NCBI GenBank assembly: GCA_963682025.1
Contig: OY821521.1
Location: forward strand, 49,955,307 to 50,019,306
Length of the DNA stretch: 64,000 bases
Reading direction: 5' to 3'
From: Cordilura impudica
Taxonomy: Eukaryota; Arthropoda; Insecta; Diptera; Scathophagidae
Made by a program: the position numbers and the translations under genes. Below the pieces are notes generated by a model that saw nothing but the letters and a program-made list of their open reading frames with translations, was not told the origin of the DNA and ran no database searches. Of this stretch, positions 44,283 to 56,464 are shown in pieces. Within the stretch, counting starts at the first letter, position 1. Each line of letters begins with the position of its first letter.

Positions 44283-47200
44283 AACAAGTAAGAGTGTTAA
44301 ATTCGGCCGAATCTTTGATACCCTCCCCCTGCATCTTAAACTTAATATTGCAAACAATATTAGGTATGGCTACCACTTTAAAGCTGTTGTCGGTACTGAA
44401 ATTTAAATTTCGTATACCAATTAAGTTAAGTTAATTGCTTTTCTTATTGGCCAGTTTCTACTATAATTCCTTGTTATAAAAAACAACTATCGTGTCTTCT
44501 ATAGAAAGAATTCGTTACTATTTCAAAAATGGGTTATTTTTCTTTTACTAGAGTAGAAAAACCCTAATGAAATTCATTATATAACGCAGCCAACGTCATA
44601 ACACCCAAAGTTTGATCCCTATAAGAAAGTTTTGAGAAAATTCATGATAATTAAAAAAAAAGAATAAACTTATTCTTGGCTAAAAATTTCCAGATATTAA
44701 TATTAAAAAAAGCAAATTTTAAAATATTTTTATCTGAATTAGCTAGTAATTTTTAATTTCCAATTTCAAATTTTTAATTTTTGATTTTTAATTTTTAATT
44801 TTTTATTTTTAATTTTTAGTTTTTAATTTTTAATTTTTAATTTTTAAATTTTAATTTTTAATTTTTAATTTTTAATTTTTAATTTTTAACTTTTAATTTT
44901 TAAATTTTAATTTTTAATTTTTAATTTTTAATTTTTAATTTTTAATTTTTAATTTTTAATTTTTAATTTTTAATTTTTAATTTTCAATTTTTAATTTTTA
45001 ATTTTTAATTTTTAATTTTTAATTTTTAATTTTTAATTTTTAATTTTTAATTTTTAATTTTTAATTTTTAATTTTTAATTTTTAATTTTTAATTTTTAAT
45101 TTTTAATTTTTAATTTTTAATTTTTAATTTTTAATTTTTAATTTTTAATTTTTAATTTTTAATTTTCAATTTTTAATTTTTAATTTTTAATTTTTAATTT
45201 TTAATTTTTAATTTTTAATTTTTAATTTTTAATTTTTAATTTTTAATTTTTAATTTTTAATTTTTAATTTTTAATTTTTAATTTTTAATTTTTAATTTTT
45301 AATTTTTAACTTTTAATTTTTAAATTTTAATTTTTAATTTTTAATTTTTAATTTTTAATTTTTAATTTTTAATTTTTAATTTTCAATTTTTAATTTTTAA
45401 TTTTTAATTTTTAATTTTTAATTTTTAATTTTTAATTTTTAATTTTTAATTTTTAATTTTTAATTTTTAATTTTTAATTTTTAATTTTTAATTTTTAATT
45501 TTTAATTTTTAATTTTTAATTTTTAATTTTTAATTTTTAATTTTTAATTTTTTATTTTAATTTTTAATTTTTAATTTTAATTTTTAATTTTTAATTTTTA
45601 ATTTTTAATTTTTAATTTTTAATTTTTAATTTTTAATTTTTAATTTTTAATTTTTAATTTTTAATTTTTAATTTTTAATTTTAATTTTTAATTTTTAATT
45701 TTTAATTTTTAATTTTTAATTTTTAATTTTTAATTTTTAATTTTTAATTTTTAATTTTTAATTTTTAATTTTTAATTTTTAATTTTTAATTTTTAATTTT
45801 TAATTTTTAATTTTTAATTTTTAATTTTTAATTTTTAATTTTTAATTTTTAATTTTTAATTTTTAATTTTTAATTTTTAATTTTTAATTTTTAATTTTTA
45901 ATTTTTAATTTTTAATTTTTAATTTTTAATTTTTAATTTTTAATTTTTAATTTTTAATTTTTAATTTTTAATTTTTAATTTTTAATTTTTAATTTTTAAT
46001 TTTTAATTTTTAATTTTTAATTTTTAATTTTTAATTTTTAATTTTTAATTTTTAATTTTTAATTTTTAATTTTTAATTTTTAATTTTTAATTTTTAATTT
46101 TTAATTTTTAATTTTTAATTTTTAATTTTTAATTTTTAATTTTTAATTTTAATTTTTAATTTTTAATTTTTAATTTTTAATTTTTAATTTTTAATTTTTA
46201 ATTTTTAATTTTTAATTTTTAATTTTTAATTTTTAATTTTTAATTTTTAATTTTTAATTTTTAATTTTTAATTTTAAATTTTAAATTTTTATTTTTAATT
46301 TTTAATTTTTAATTTTTAATTTTTAATTTTTAATTTTTAATTTTTAATTTTTAATTTTTAATTTTTAATTTTTAATTTTTAATTTTTAATTTTAATTTTT
46401 AATTTTTAATTTTTAATTTTTAATTTTTGATTTTTAATTTTTAATTTTTAATTTTAAATTTTTATTTTTAATTTTTAATTTTTAATTTTTAATTTTTAAT
46501 TTTTAATTTTTAATTTTTAATTTTTAATTTTTAATTTTTAATTTTTAATTTTTAATTTTTAATTTTTAATTTTTAATTTTTAATTTTTAATTTTTAATTT
46601 TTAATTTTTAATTTTTAATTTTTAATTTTTAATTTTTAATTTTTAATTTTTAATTTTTAATTTTTAATTTTTAATTTTAATTTTTAATTTTTAATTTTTA
46701 ATTTTTAATTTTTAATTTTTAATTTTTAATTTTTAATTTTTAATTTTTAATTTTTAATTTTTAATTTTTAATTTTTAATTTATAATTTTTAATTTTTAAT
46801 TTTTAATATTTAATTTTTAATTTTTAATTTTTAATTTTTAATTTTTAATTTTTAATTTTTAATTTTTAATTTTTAATTTTTAATTTTTAATTTTTAATTT
46901 TTAATTTTTAATTTTTAATTTTTAATTTTTAATTTTTAATTTTTAATTTTTAATTTTTAATTTTTAATTTTTAATTTTTAATTTTTAATTTTTAATTTTT
47001 AGTTTTTAATTTTTAATATTTAATTTTTAATTTTTAATTTTTTATTTTTAATTTTTAATTTTAATTTTTAATTTTTAATTTTTAATTTTTAATTTTTAAT
47101 TTTTAATTTTTAATTTTTAATTTTTAATTTTTAATTTTTAATTTTTAATTTTTAATTTTTAATTTTTAATTTTTAATTTTTAATTTTTAATTTTTAATTT

Positions 47201-47870
47201 TTAATTTTTAATTTTTAATTTTTAATTTTTAATTTTTAATTTTTAATTTTTAATTTTTAATTTTTAATTTTTAATTTTTAATTTTTAATTTTTAATTTTT
47301 AATTTTTAATTTTTAATTTTTAATTTTTAATTTTTAATTTTTAATTTTTAATTTTTAATTTTTAATTTTTAATTTTTAATTTTTAATTTTTAATTTTTAA
47401 TTTTTAATTTTTTAATTTTTAATTTTTAATTTTTAATTTTTAATTTTTAATTTTTAACTTTTAATTTTTAATTTCTAATTTTTAATTTTTAATTTTTAAT
47501 TTTTAATTTTTAATTTTTAATTTTTAATTTTTAATTTTTAATTTTGAATTTTGAATTTTTAATTTTGAATTTTGAATTTTTAATTTTTAATTTTTAATTT
47601 TTAATTTTTAATTTTTAATTTTAGTTTTTAATTTTTCATTTTTAATTTTTAATTTTTAATTTTTTATTTTTAACTTTTAATTTTTAATTTTTAATTTTTA
47701 ATTTTTAATTTTTAATTTTTAATTTTTAATTTTTAATTTTTAATTTTTAATTTTTAATTTTTAATTTTTAATCTTTAATTTATAATTTTTAATTTTAATT
47801 TGTTGCTCATGGTACCGATTTTATGGATTTCGATATTTTATTGCAGAAACTAAAAGGCAATTGCCCGGGA
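44283..47870 (+). mobile_element. Y-type mini-me/DINE-like element with 7-bp array
   Basis: Begins AACAAGTAAGAGTGTTAAATT, then CCGAATCTTTGATACCCTCC, the GGCTACCACTTT block, and a GCCAACG core near 44592. The array starts at 44746, and a short unique piece (GTTGCTCATGGTACCGATTT) comes before a type-2 element at 47872. Same family as 738-4256, in opposite orientation. Confidence 0.7.
44746..47800. repeat. 3.05 kb tandem array of TTTTTAA (7-bp unit)
   Basis: Reverse complement of the 1195-3875 array, with occasional single-base variants (TTTTCAA, TTTTTAAC) and 6-bp slips. It lies in the host intron. Relative to the Y-type element both arrays have the same strand and the same left anchor. Confidence 0.95.
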
Positions 47871-47871
47871 A

Positions 47872-48066
47872 TTCGGATTTGGGTATAATGACTTTGTGCT
47901 GCTCTTTGTAACTACCAAAAATATTTGACATAGGCCCATCCTTTATTATACTGATCGACTCAGAATCAGTTTCCAATTAGTTGGACCGAAGAGATAGGAT
48001 GTCTAAACCATGGTATAGAGTATCGTATAGTCGGTCTAGATCGACTACAATTTTCTTACTTGTTTT
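47872..48066 (+). mobile_element. Type-2 element, internally deleted 195-bp derivative
   Basis: The start region (GGTATAATGACTTTGTGCTG) is joined near 47968 directly to the end region (CAATTAGTTGGACCGAAGAG … ATCGACTACAATTTTCTTAC). This removes about 600 bp including the (GTCC)n block. Confidence 0.75.
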
Positions 48067-48772
48067 TAATAAAAAATTAAGATATTGAGGCAATGTCAAA
48101 AGAAACTGAACTGAAAAATATTTCACCATTTCCTGGTCCTTTATAAGTTCATCAAGTTTGCGTTAATAATCAGTCTAGTCGTTTTGAAATGAACCTACCT
48201 ATCTGAAATACTACAGTCTGCAAAGAACGTCAATGCCAAAAATGTTATGGAAATTGCCCTGTAATATCAGAATCAACCGTATATGAGAAAAATTTATTGG
48301 AAGTATTTTACATGTAAGGACATAAATATAAGTATAATAAAATAATATTATTATTATAATTAAGCAAAGAAACAGCATTATTGTTTTCCTATTTTCAGAA
48401 TCTCAGAAAGTAAGTTTTCTATATTGATAATTGGTTTCAACCTTGAAGTGCCAAAATCAAAATTTTACGTAACAGAGGTTTTTTTTAATTATCTTTTTTA
48501 TCTTTAGTATGTAAATACACACTAACAATGTGCACTTATGGTAAAATTGTTTTTACTTAAGAAGTCTTAAGGGTACTTCGTACACTTATGATATATTATT
48601 AAATAATGAAAATTGTAGAATTTCAGAAAGCAATGAAAATCGAATATGATTTCGATCAAACAATTTTCGCGGTCATGGCTCGATATGTGTGATTTCCTAT
48701 TTTCTTAGAATTGATCACATTATTTTTGAATGAAATTTCGTTTTTAAAATTGTATTTATTCTATTTTTACAG

Positions 48773-48922
48773 CTTTTTCATCGTCGTTGTTTTCCCGATG
48801 CTGCGAATGTTGATATTTCCCAATATAAACAGGTTTTTGTCGATGAACATAATAAACGTCGTAATTTAATTGCTTCAGGTCAATTACCTGGCTATTATCC
48901 AGCCTCAAGAATGGCTACCATG
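48773..48922 (+). CDS. Antigen-5-like CAP protein, exon 2
   Basis: 50 codons between acceptor TTTTTACAG and donor ATG|GTGAGT, phase 0 at both ends. It encodes the start of the CAP domain: DEHNKRRNLIASG, then PASRMATM, which aligns with the conserved HN..RN..A.G......PA.RM..M of antigen-5 proteins. The next expected block (a W-x-x-E-L-A segment and HxxC motif) was not found in the following 15 kb, so remaining exons lie outside the window or this copy is incomplete. Confidence 0.85.
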
Positions 48923-49616
48923 GTGAGTACACAAATCTTCTTAATAAAATCTCTATAAAAAAGTGTTGAATATCAATAATAATATCATCAAACATTTACC
49001 CACTCACATTATGCAAATAATTATCAGCAACGTCACGCTCAGATTTTAGCAAACACAAATGATATTGACACTAAGAAATATATAAATAATTTATGCAAAT
49101 AACAATTTATAAAACACAAAACTGTTAAAATGTTGATAGCAATATTAAGCAAATACATGAAAATATATTAATAATACAAAAAAAAAATAATAAAAATATA
49201 GTAAGTAGTAATAAAAAATAAATTTATTATAGACTTAACAGAAGACTAAGTGGCTAACAAGAAATAAATAAACAAACTTTAATAAAAGTCATTGAAACAT
49301 GGTGGAACTAGTTCCGAATAAAATCAAAGAAAAAATTTGCAAAAAAAAAAAAAAGAATATATTTTCTAGGTTTAAAATAAAAACAGTTAAAATAGCTTTA
49401 AATAAATTAAAGATTAATTAAAAATTTAAAACATTCATATTCAATTATACACTCGTATAAAGACAAGTGAGAAAAGATTTAAAAAATCGTCAAAAACAGA
49501 ATTAAACCCTGTGAAATTCTTAAAATGAATTAATTTAGTCAGTAAAACATTTAAATGTGGGATTAAGAACACAATAACACTTAAATTGAGACAACGATAT
49601 GTTAAATGTAAAAAAA
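48923..49616. other. Start of intron 2, AT-rich
   Basis: Begins GTGAGTAC. No recognised repeats before the type-2 fragment at 49617. Confidence 0.6.
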
Positions 49617-49850
49617 ACAAGCAAGAAAATTATAGTCGCTCTAGACCGACTTCCCGATACCCTAAACCATGCGTTTAGAGACCCTTTCTCCTTTGTTGTT
49701 ATAGATTTAAGTGAAAATCCGGAAGCAGCGTTATATGGGGGCTATGAATAAAAATTGTTTTATAGTGATTATTTTTGGATCGCTGATTATAAGATGCAAT
49801 AAACACGCACAAACCTAATTTGACCGAGATCTGGGGTAAACGTTCCTAAG
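49617..49850 (-). mobile_element. Type-2 element, partial
   Basis: CAAGAAAATTATAGTCGCTC, a CTAGACCGAC palindrome, CATGCGTTTAGAGACCC and AGTGAAAATCCGGAAGCAGC match the reverse of the element's 3' part. Truncated near 49850. A short hairpin GGTCGGC...GCCGACC lies beyond at 50016-50037. Confidence 0.7.
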
Positions 49851-50354
49851 GTGTAATCATAATAATTTAAGTAATTTTTAAAAAAAACCGGTCTCTAAAG
49901 ATAGAAATAAATTAAAATATTGCGTTTAATGTGGAAGATTTAATAAAAATATTCTTTTTTTTTCACATTTTAATGGCTGTCCACATTAGGAACAAAAATT
50001 TATATGATTTCCAATGGTCGGCTTTGGGGTGCCGACCACTATATAATTAGTGTTTTCTCATATTAAGCTCAAATTCTAGAAAATTGTTTATTACTCATCT
50101 CTCTTGCCATCAGTTATAAAGAAAATTAATTTTAAAAAATGAGTTTACCCAGTAGTCGGCACAGTTTATATTGAGTATTTTAAGACCTGTGAAGAACAGG
50201 ACAAAAAGTGTTCTGAAGTCGGCAGCAGCTTAGATTCCTACTTTTATTTAATGGAAAATCCCAAAACAGAATAACATTTTGAGATTCACTAGAGATAATT
50301 CTTCAGACATTTTGAATATTCCAAATATTTGGAAGAATCCTTAAAAAGTGATAT

Positions 50355-50702
50355 AAATGAAATAAGAGAAGGCACGATTTCTATATTAGGTGCCAGTAAA
50401 AAATAAGGTGTTCCGCGTTCCAGCATATAAGACCGAATATATAGCCGTATTCATGAAGATCCTACAAGAAAGGTTTGTAGACCCAATAGTTTTGCCGAAG
50501 AAAAACGGTTAGTCAAATGGTGCCAAGGGCTCGCAAAATGTGGATTTCCTGAAACTGATAACTTACTGAACACATTTAAAAAAATTATCAATAACGACCG
50601 GCGAACGACCACATTTTTGAATGGTATACGTGTAAGGAAGTGGTATTTAGGCATTTTGAGTCGGCATAGAAACTTAGGATTAAGAGAAATGGCAGGTATA
50701 AA
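50355..50702 (+). pseudogene. pogo/Tigger-like DNA-binding domain remnant
   Basis: Broken frame reads REGTISILGASKK, GVPRSSI, CRPNSFAEEKRLVKWCQGLA, KCGFPET and KKIINNDRRTT, then VRKWYLGILSRHRNLGLR. This is the order of a pipsqueak-type HTH followed by a CENP-B-type HTH in pogo/Tigger transposases or related regulators. Two stops are present; the catalytic domain is absent. Confidence 0.65.
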
Positions 50703-50721
50703 TTAAAATAAAACAAGTTAT

Positions 50722-51076
50722 ATTTTCGACCTGTAGTTTGATTGCAAGGTATACATGGACACACACGGACGGACGGACAAACAACGCTATATATTTATAT
50801 CTGATGAGGGTATAATGAGTTTCTGCTACCAAATATATTTCATCAGGACCCATATTTTATTACACCGATCGACTCCGAAACATATATTGAATAGATTCAG
50901 CAATTTCCGTCCGTTCTTCTGTCCGTCTGTCCATCTCTCCGTCTATCCGCGTGGCCACGTAAAGCTTGTAATTAAACTACAGGTCGCAAATATGAATATT
51001 TTCATTAAATTTATTATATCGGCCATAGGATAAAAGCTATTGAAATTTGTAAAAAGTGGTGCATGTTCAAACCTAA
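50722..51076. mobile_element. Two type-2 fragments in head-to-head orientation
   Basis: 50722-50815 is reverse (CCTGTAGTTTGATTGCAAGG, CACACGGACGGACGGAC) and 50816-51076 is forward (GGGTATAATGAGTTTCTGCT, CCGTCCG/CTGTCCGTCTG, TACAGGTCGCAAATATGAAT). The two meet with little between them. Confidence 0.65.
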
Positions 51077-52628
51077 CTCGAAAGAATATCTTGTAATATG
51101 CCTAAAATATTCTTCCGAGCACGTGCAGTTAAAAGTGTTCTTTCGGATCTCAACATTAACAAGTCTCCGGGACCGGATGGTATACCAGCACTGGTGCTGA
51201 AACAGTGCTCTTCGATGCTAGCCAGTCCATTGGCCAACCTTTTCAGCCTTTCGTATCGTGCGGGAGTCTTTCCCCCTTGCTGGAAGGTTGCTAATGTCCA
51301 GCCAATCCCTAAAAAGGGTGCGGCTAATAACCCTGAAATTACCGTCCAATTGCAACCTGCTCTGCGCTCTCAAAGGTGATGGAGAGCACGATCAATTTCC
51401 ACCTTGTGAACTACGTAGAGGCCAACTCACTTCTTAATGATCGACAGTATGGCTTCCATAGAAATCGTTCCACGGGACACCTGTTAGCTCTACTTTCTGA
51501 GCGCTGGAGTCGATCCATTCGCAATTTTGGCGAAAGTAAAGTGGTTGCTCTAGATATTTCCAAGGCATTCGATCGTGTATGGCACGGTGCATTGATATCA
51601 AAGCTTATTGCATTTGGGTCGGTAATGACTTCTCTCCATTTATATCGAGTTTTCTCAGAGACCGAACAATACGTGTTGTTATTGATGGGGTCTCATCTAA
51701 TGAGTTTCAGCTTAATTCAGGGGTACCCCAAGATTCCGTTCTTTCTCCTTCTCTTTTCCTTATCTTTCTGAACGACCTTCTTGGCCAAACTTTTAACTCT
51801 ATATACTCTTTCGCAGATGACAGCAGCATTTGTCATTCATTTTCCTTTAATTGTATGTCAAGCCTCTTGGAGGTTGGAGGCCATGGATTCAACAATGTCA
51901 TCTGTATATATGGGTGGTATAGGTATTGAGGAATCGGATACTCTTGATGTTCTAGGTATGAGAATTCAATGTGATGTTCGTTGGAACGAGCATGTTTTTC
52001 AAGCGTCGAAAGAAGCATTCAAGTGTCTTGGTTTTCTAAAACGGTGTAGAAATTACTTCACTCCTTCTGATCTCCTTAAAATCTATACCACTTACATCCG
52101 ACCGAAAATGGAATACAACTCCCATATATGGGCAGGGGCTTCGAAGTCTATTTTGGAGCTACTGGACCGTGTGCAAAGGAGGGCGTTGGCGCTCATCAAT
52201 GACAGTAGGGTATCCAATTCTATTGATTCATTGGAACACCGTCGGAATGTGGGTTGTGTAGCACTGTTCTATAGATATTACCATGGGAAATGTTCTTCTG
52301 AGATTAGCGAACTTATTCCAAGTGCCCGAGTTTCGGTTCGCTCTACCCGCTTCTCTAGTAGATCACATCCGTTTGTAGTCTATTGTCCAGTTGACCGCAC
52401 AACGCATTACAGAGAGAATTCGTTTATCAGTCGAACTAGCCATATGTGGAATAAACTCCCCGCAGAGGTCTTTCCTGACATTTATAATCTAATAAAATTT
52501 AAGTGAAATATCCATAAACACTACTCCCTCTCTCCTCCTTCCCATAACCTATTTTCCTTAAATCAACACAATGCACTGCATTTGTAGGGGGCATCCCCTG
52601 AGTGTTGGTAACAAAAAAAAAAAAAAAA
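51077..52628 (+). mobile_element. 5'-truncated non-LTR retrotransposon with poly(A)
   Basis: Contains only the RT and C-terminal part of ORF2 and ends in an 18-base A run after GTGTTGGTAAC. This is the typical product of truncated target-primed reverse transcription. It lies in intron 2 of the antigen-5-like gene, sense orientation. Confidence 0.8.
51098..52505 (+). pseudogene. Non-LTR reverse transcriptase (jockey/CR1-like), frameshifted
   Basis: Frames read NKSPGPDGIPALVLK (RT domain 0/1), DRQYGFHRNRSTGHLL, VVALDISKAFDRVWH (first catalytic Asp), NSGVPQDSVLSPSLF, and SIYSFADDSS (FADD catalytic box) near 51815. About 60-70 codons after the FADD box are deleted, and the frame resumes with TLDVLGMRIQCDVRWN and a C-terminus ending HMWNKLPAEVFP. 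At least three frame changes. Clade not certain; the C-terminal RRNVGCVALFYRYYHG type is common in insect jockey/CR1-like elements. Inactive. Confidence 0.85.
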
Positions 52629-52703
52629 CTCACATACAATTAACCCCTATCAGCCCTACTAAAATGGTCGTAAGATTTAGATTACCATATATATGTATAT
52701 ATA

Positions 52704-53384
52704 TTAGGGCGGGTCGATATAAAAATCGCCCATAAGACAAGAAAATCGTATTTTAGGGATCAAAATAAGAAACTTTGCCCGAAGAACCATACTTTTAAAA
52801 CGAATTCTGATGTCCCGACTTTTGACCTGTCTATTTATCTGTCTCACTTTGACCCATTTAGAGTGCCCCAATCGAGTCCAAATGTACGATCAACCCACAC
52901 TTTCTATGGAGGGCCGACCCAGCCATGCCAGTGGCATACCCCTGGAACCCCCTGGGGGTTCCCAATGCAAACATTTCAAAAAATCACCATTTTTTGTTTA
53001 AAATTAACACTCATACGTATACGTATCTTCCACTCTGCTAATAAATACGCTTGACTATGTTATTTTATTCAAAATGATCGATCGGATGAGGGTAACTAAC
53101 TTTTAGATCACTATGTGACTATGCGCGACTCTGCGTGACTACCCCAAACTTAATCTGTGGTCCCAACAAGACTATGGGCCAAGTTTCAGATCAATAGCAT
53201 GAGGGGGAATGGGGTTGCCCCATGGCAGGTAGACAGACAGACAGACAGGCCAAAAGTCTGGACATCAGAATTCGTTTTAGAGGTATGGTTCCTTGGGCAA
53301 AGTTTCTTATTTTGATCCCTAGAATATGATTTTCCTTGTCACTTGAGCGATTTTTTTGCCTCCCTACAAATCGACCCGCCCTAA
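52704..53384. mobile_element. 681-bp MITE/foldback with ~115-bp inverted repeats
   Basis: Ends TTAGGGCGGGTCGAT on both sides. The arms share AGGGATCAAAATAAGAAACT, TTTGCCC, GAACCATAC and AAAACGAATTCTGATGTCC. It is flanked by AT dinucleotide repeats, so the target duplication is ambiguous. Its centre (about 53080-53250) includes a ~120-bp unit also found in the Transib satellite. Small open frames inside are incidental. Confidence 0.85.
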
Positions 53385-53393
53385 CATATATAT

Positions 53394-56300
53394 AGGGTGA
53401 CAGCGGTTTGTGTGAAAAAAGAAAATGTGGTCGAATTTTGAGGTGTGCGCGTCTGATTATTATGACACTAAATCTAAAACTTTAGCGGGCAAAATTTGAG
53501 CTAAATCGGACATTGGTTTCTGGACGCGCATTGTGTTCAAAGTTCAAATATGTATTTATATGTAAAAATTATGAAAAAAATCATTTTTCACAAAAATTTT
53601 GATATTATTAATTGCGTTTCAATTAAATTAATAAATAAACCATAATCTAGAGCAAATTATCTTTCTAATAAAACAACCAAATCTATTAGCGGTTGAAAAA
53701 CAGCCAAGTTTATCATGTTCCCCAGGCAATAAATGCGCCGCAGACCACTTGATTAAGAAAATCAAGATCACATTTTTAAAGACATTGAAATAATTTACAA
53801 CATCAACATTTTTGCATTCTCCTAATCCCAAAATGATCTCATGTAAAGTATTTTGCATCTCGTCTATTGTTATGAAGTTCTATTTCACTATTTCATAATC
53901 TCCAATTTTACTTTTTCAAAATTTTGTTCAAGAAATTTACCGAAATCAACGATTGGACTTTAAGGTCTTATTCATAAAAAACATTTGATTAAAAATGCAA
54001 ATATTGTAGGTATCCTGTTCTTAATTTGGCGAGGGCTGCGTTTTTATTTCAGCGAATTTGAAGAAAAATGTGATTTTTCATACTATTTCAACTTTTAGGC
54101 TACACCTTTTTGGTGTTTTCATATTTCAAATATCTTTTTTCAAAATATTATACTACTTGATATAAGTTCTCAATTTTTTAAATTAAGGTTAAATTGAAAC
54201 ACCATAAACTGTCCCTTTTTAAGGTCAAATTTCAAATTTTGAAATATTGAAATATATATTTGTGGAATAATTTCGATAAAACTTGTTGATAATATTTATA
54301 AATTCTAAAAAATAATATTCTGGACTTATTTTCTGAAATCTATAAATATTTCCTTCATCAGGATTTTTTTTTATAAAACAAATTTAATGTATTCATAAAA
54401 TTTATTCGTTATTTTATGAAAATATGTACATTTATTTATATTTAATACAGTATAAACAAATTTTTATATCGAGGGCTTATATTCAAAAAATGCTATCTAT
54501 ATTAAATTATAATGATATAAAAGACCAGTATTTTCAAATAAATAATCAATTATAATTCTGATTCGAAAGGGTTATAATTGAAACCAAACAGAGATTTTCG
54601 TTTTTTTTTTTACTGGCATATTCTGCCAAAGGGTTTAAACATTGGCATAATCTGCCTACGTGCTATTTCTGTGAAACATAAAAAAGTGCATCTAGCGTGC
54701 ACGCGGGAACTGCTTTGAGGAAAGCATTTGACAAAATTCCTCCTGAGATTGGTCCGGTTCTCACCCAATCTTAGTGTCCTTTTATACACCATACATACAC
54801 TATATTCAATTTAAATGCCACTATGTACGTAGATTGCTACAAGGCATACATTATATAACGGTCCAGCGATTCTTATATTATTTGGTGATCCTGGCGTCCC
54901 ACCTGCACTATATGGCGACACTCCCCCTTCTTACACCATAACAATATCTATTAAGAAATAGTCGTACTAATCATATATGATATCAAAATTAATATTATAT
55001 TCGACAGTTATATCAGAGAAAAGTTTGAAATTAAAAATTAAAACTGCTGTAGATAACCCTTTTTGAATATATGCCCTCGATATACATTTACATGAATATA
55101 ATATGAAAAAAAAATTAAAACTAGGACACATTTTGGGACACGCGATTTTAATATGAAAAATTTTAAAAGTTTTTTATTTCAGAAATAAATTAATTAATTA
55201 TAAATCGTAATCCTTTTGTAGAGATTATAAATATGCATTTTTCGGATACTGTTGCCTATAATTTTGTACCAATTGTTAAAATACAAGTTTAGCATAATAT
55301 TATTTAGAACTAACCCTTACATTTTAGTTAAGATTTTTATTTTTTTATAATATACTGATATTGACCCATAAGTTCTTAAGGCTTAATTAAAAAAAAATCG
55401 AAAGCAAGTTTTGTCACACATATATTTTATATAGTAATTTTGACATCAAGAGTATCCCACGGCTTAATTTCAGAAAATAAGTGCAGAATATTATTTTTAG
55501 AATTAATAAAATATCAACAAGTTTTATCGAAATCCTTCCACAAATATATATTATTTCGATAATTTGTTTTAAAAAATGAAAATCTCCTTAAATTTGACAT
55601 TTGACCTTAAAGAGGGACAGTTTATGGTGTTTCAATTTAACCTTAATTTACAAGATTGAGAACTTATATCAAGTAGTATAATATTTTGGCAAAAGATATT
55701 TGAAATATGAAAACACCAAAGAGATGTAGCCTAAAAGTTGAAAAAGTATGAAAAATCAAATTTTTCTTCAAATCCGCTGAAATAAAAACGCTGCCCTCGC
55801 CAAATTAAAAACACGATACCTACAATATTTGGTATTTATAATCAAATATATTCTGTTAATAAGACCTTAAAGTTCAATCGTTGATTTCTCTAAATTTAGT
55901 TATCAAAATTTTTGAAAAAGTAAAGTTGGAGATTTTGAAATAGTGCTAAAAAGTACGTACCGTTTTCACATTAATTTAGAATGGCATAACAATAGACCAG
56001 ATGCAAAATACTTTACATAAGATCATTTTGGGATCAGGAGAATGCAAAAATGATGTTGTTGTACATTATTTCAATGTCTTTAAAAATGTGAACTCGATTT
56101 TCTTAATCAAGTGGTCTGTGGCGCATTTATTGAATGTGAAACTTGATATAACTTGGCTGTTTTTCAACCGATAATAGATTTTGTTGTTTTATTAGACAGA
56201 TAATTTACTCTAGATTATGGTTTGTTAATTAATTTAATTGAAACGGTATTATTAATATCAAAACTTTTTTTAAAAATTATTTTGTTTTTCGATAATTTTT

Positions 56301-56455
56301 ACATGTAAATGCATATTTGAACTTTGAACTCAATGCGCTTCTAGAAAACATTGTCCGCTTTGGGTCAAATTTTGCGCACTAAAGTTTTAGATCAAGTGTC
56401 ACAATAATCCGACCCGCACGTCTTGAATATCAAAAAAAAATGGCTGTCAACCTAA
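53394..56455. mobile_element. 3 kb foldback element with 1-kb inverted arms
   Basis: The left arm (53394 to about 54505) is the inverted counterpart of the right arm (about 55035-56455). Landmarks in both: TAGGNTGACAGC ends, AAAACTTTAG, AAGTGGTCTG, CGTTTTTATTTCAGC, AAACCATAAACTGTCCC and TATCGAGGGC. The arms differ by many substitutions, so the element is old. The termini may be flanked by TA. No transposase was found; the loop holds a probable solo LTR. Confidence 0.8.
54570..54943 (-). repeat. Probable solo LTR in the foldback loop
   Basis: On the minus strand the segment starts TGTTATGGTGTAAGAAGG, has TATAAAAGG with a downstream AG-rich stretch (54789 and on), and ends CAATTATAACC. The TGTTAT...ATAACC ends and an internal promoter fit a small copia-like LTR. 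No matching target duplication was found, so the call is tentative. Confidence 0.45.
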
Positions 56456-56464
56456 TACATATAA

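Larger units (their letters stand above)
43597..48772 (+). other. Intron 1 of the antigen-5-like gene (5176 bp)
   Basis: Donor GTAAGTG and acceptor TTCTATTTTTACAG are both strong and the phase is 0 on each side. The intron contains a local duplication with a MITE, a Y-type element with a 3 kb 7-bp array, and a type-2 derivative. Sequence from 48067 to 48772 has no recognised repeat. Confidence 0.8.

Noticed and set aside
44746..47800. Telomere-like repeat
   Set aside because: The TTTTTAA unit lies inside a mobile element in an intron, in both orientations in the window; flies of this type lack short telomeric repeats.
52810..53054. Two overlapping 63-codon frames in the MITE
   Set aside because: They lie across the inverted arm and centre of a non-coding MITE and show no protein similarity.
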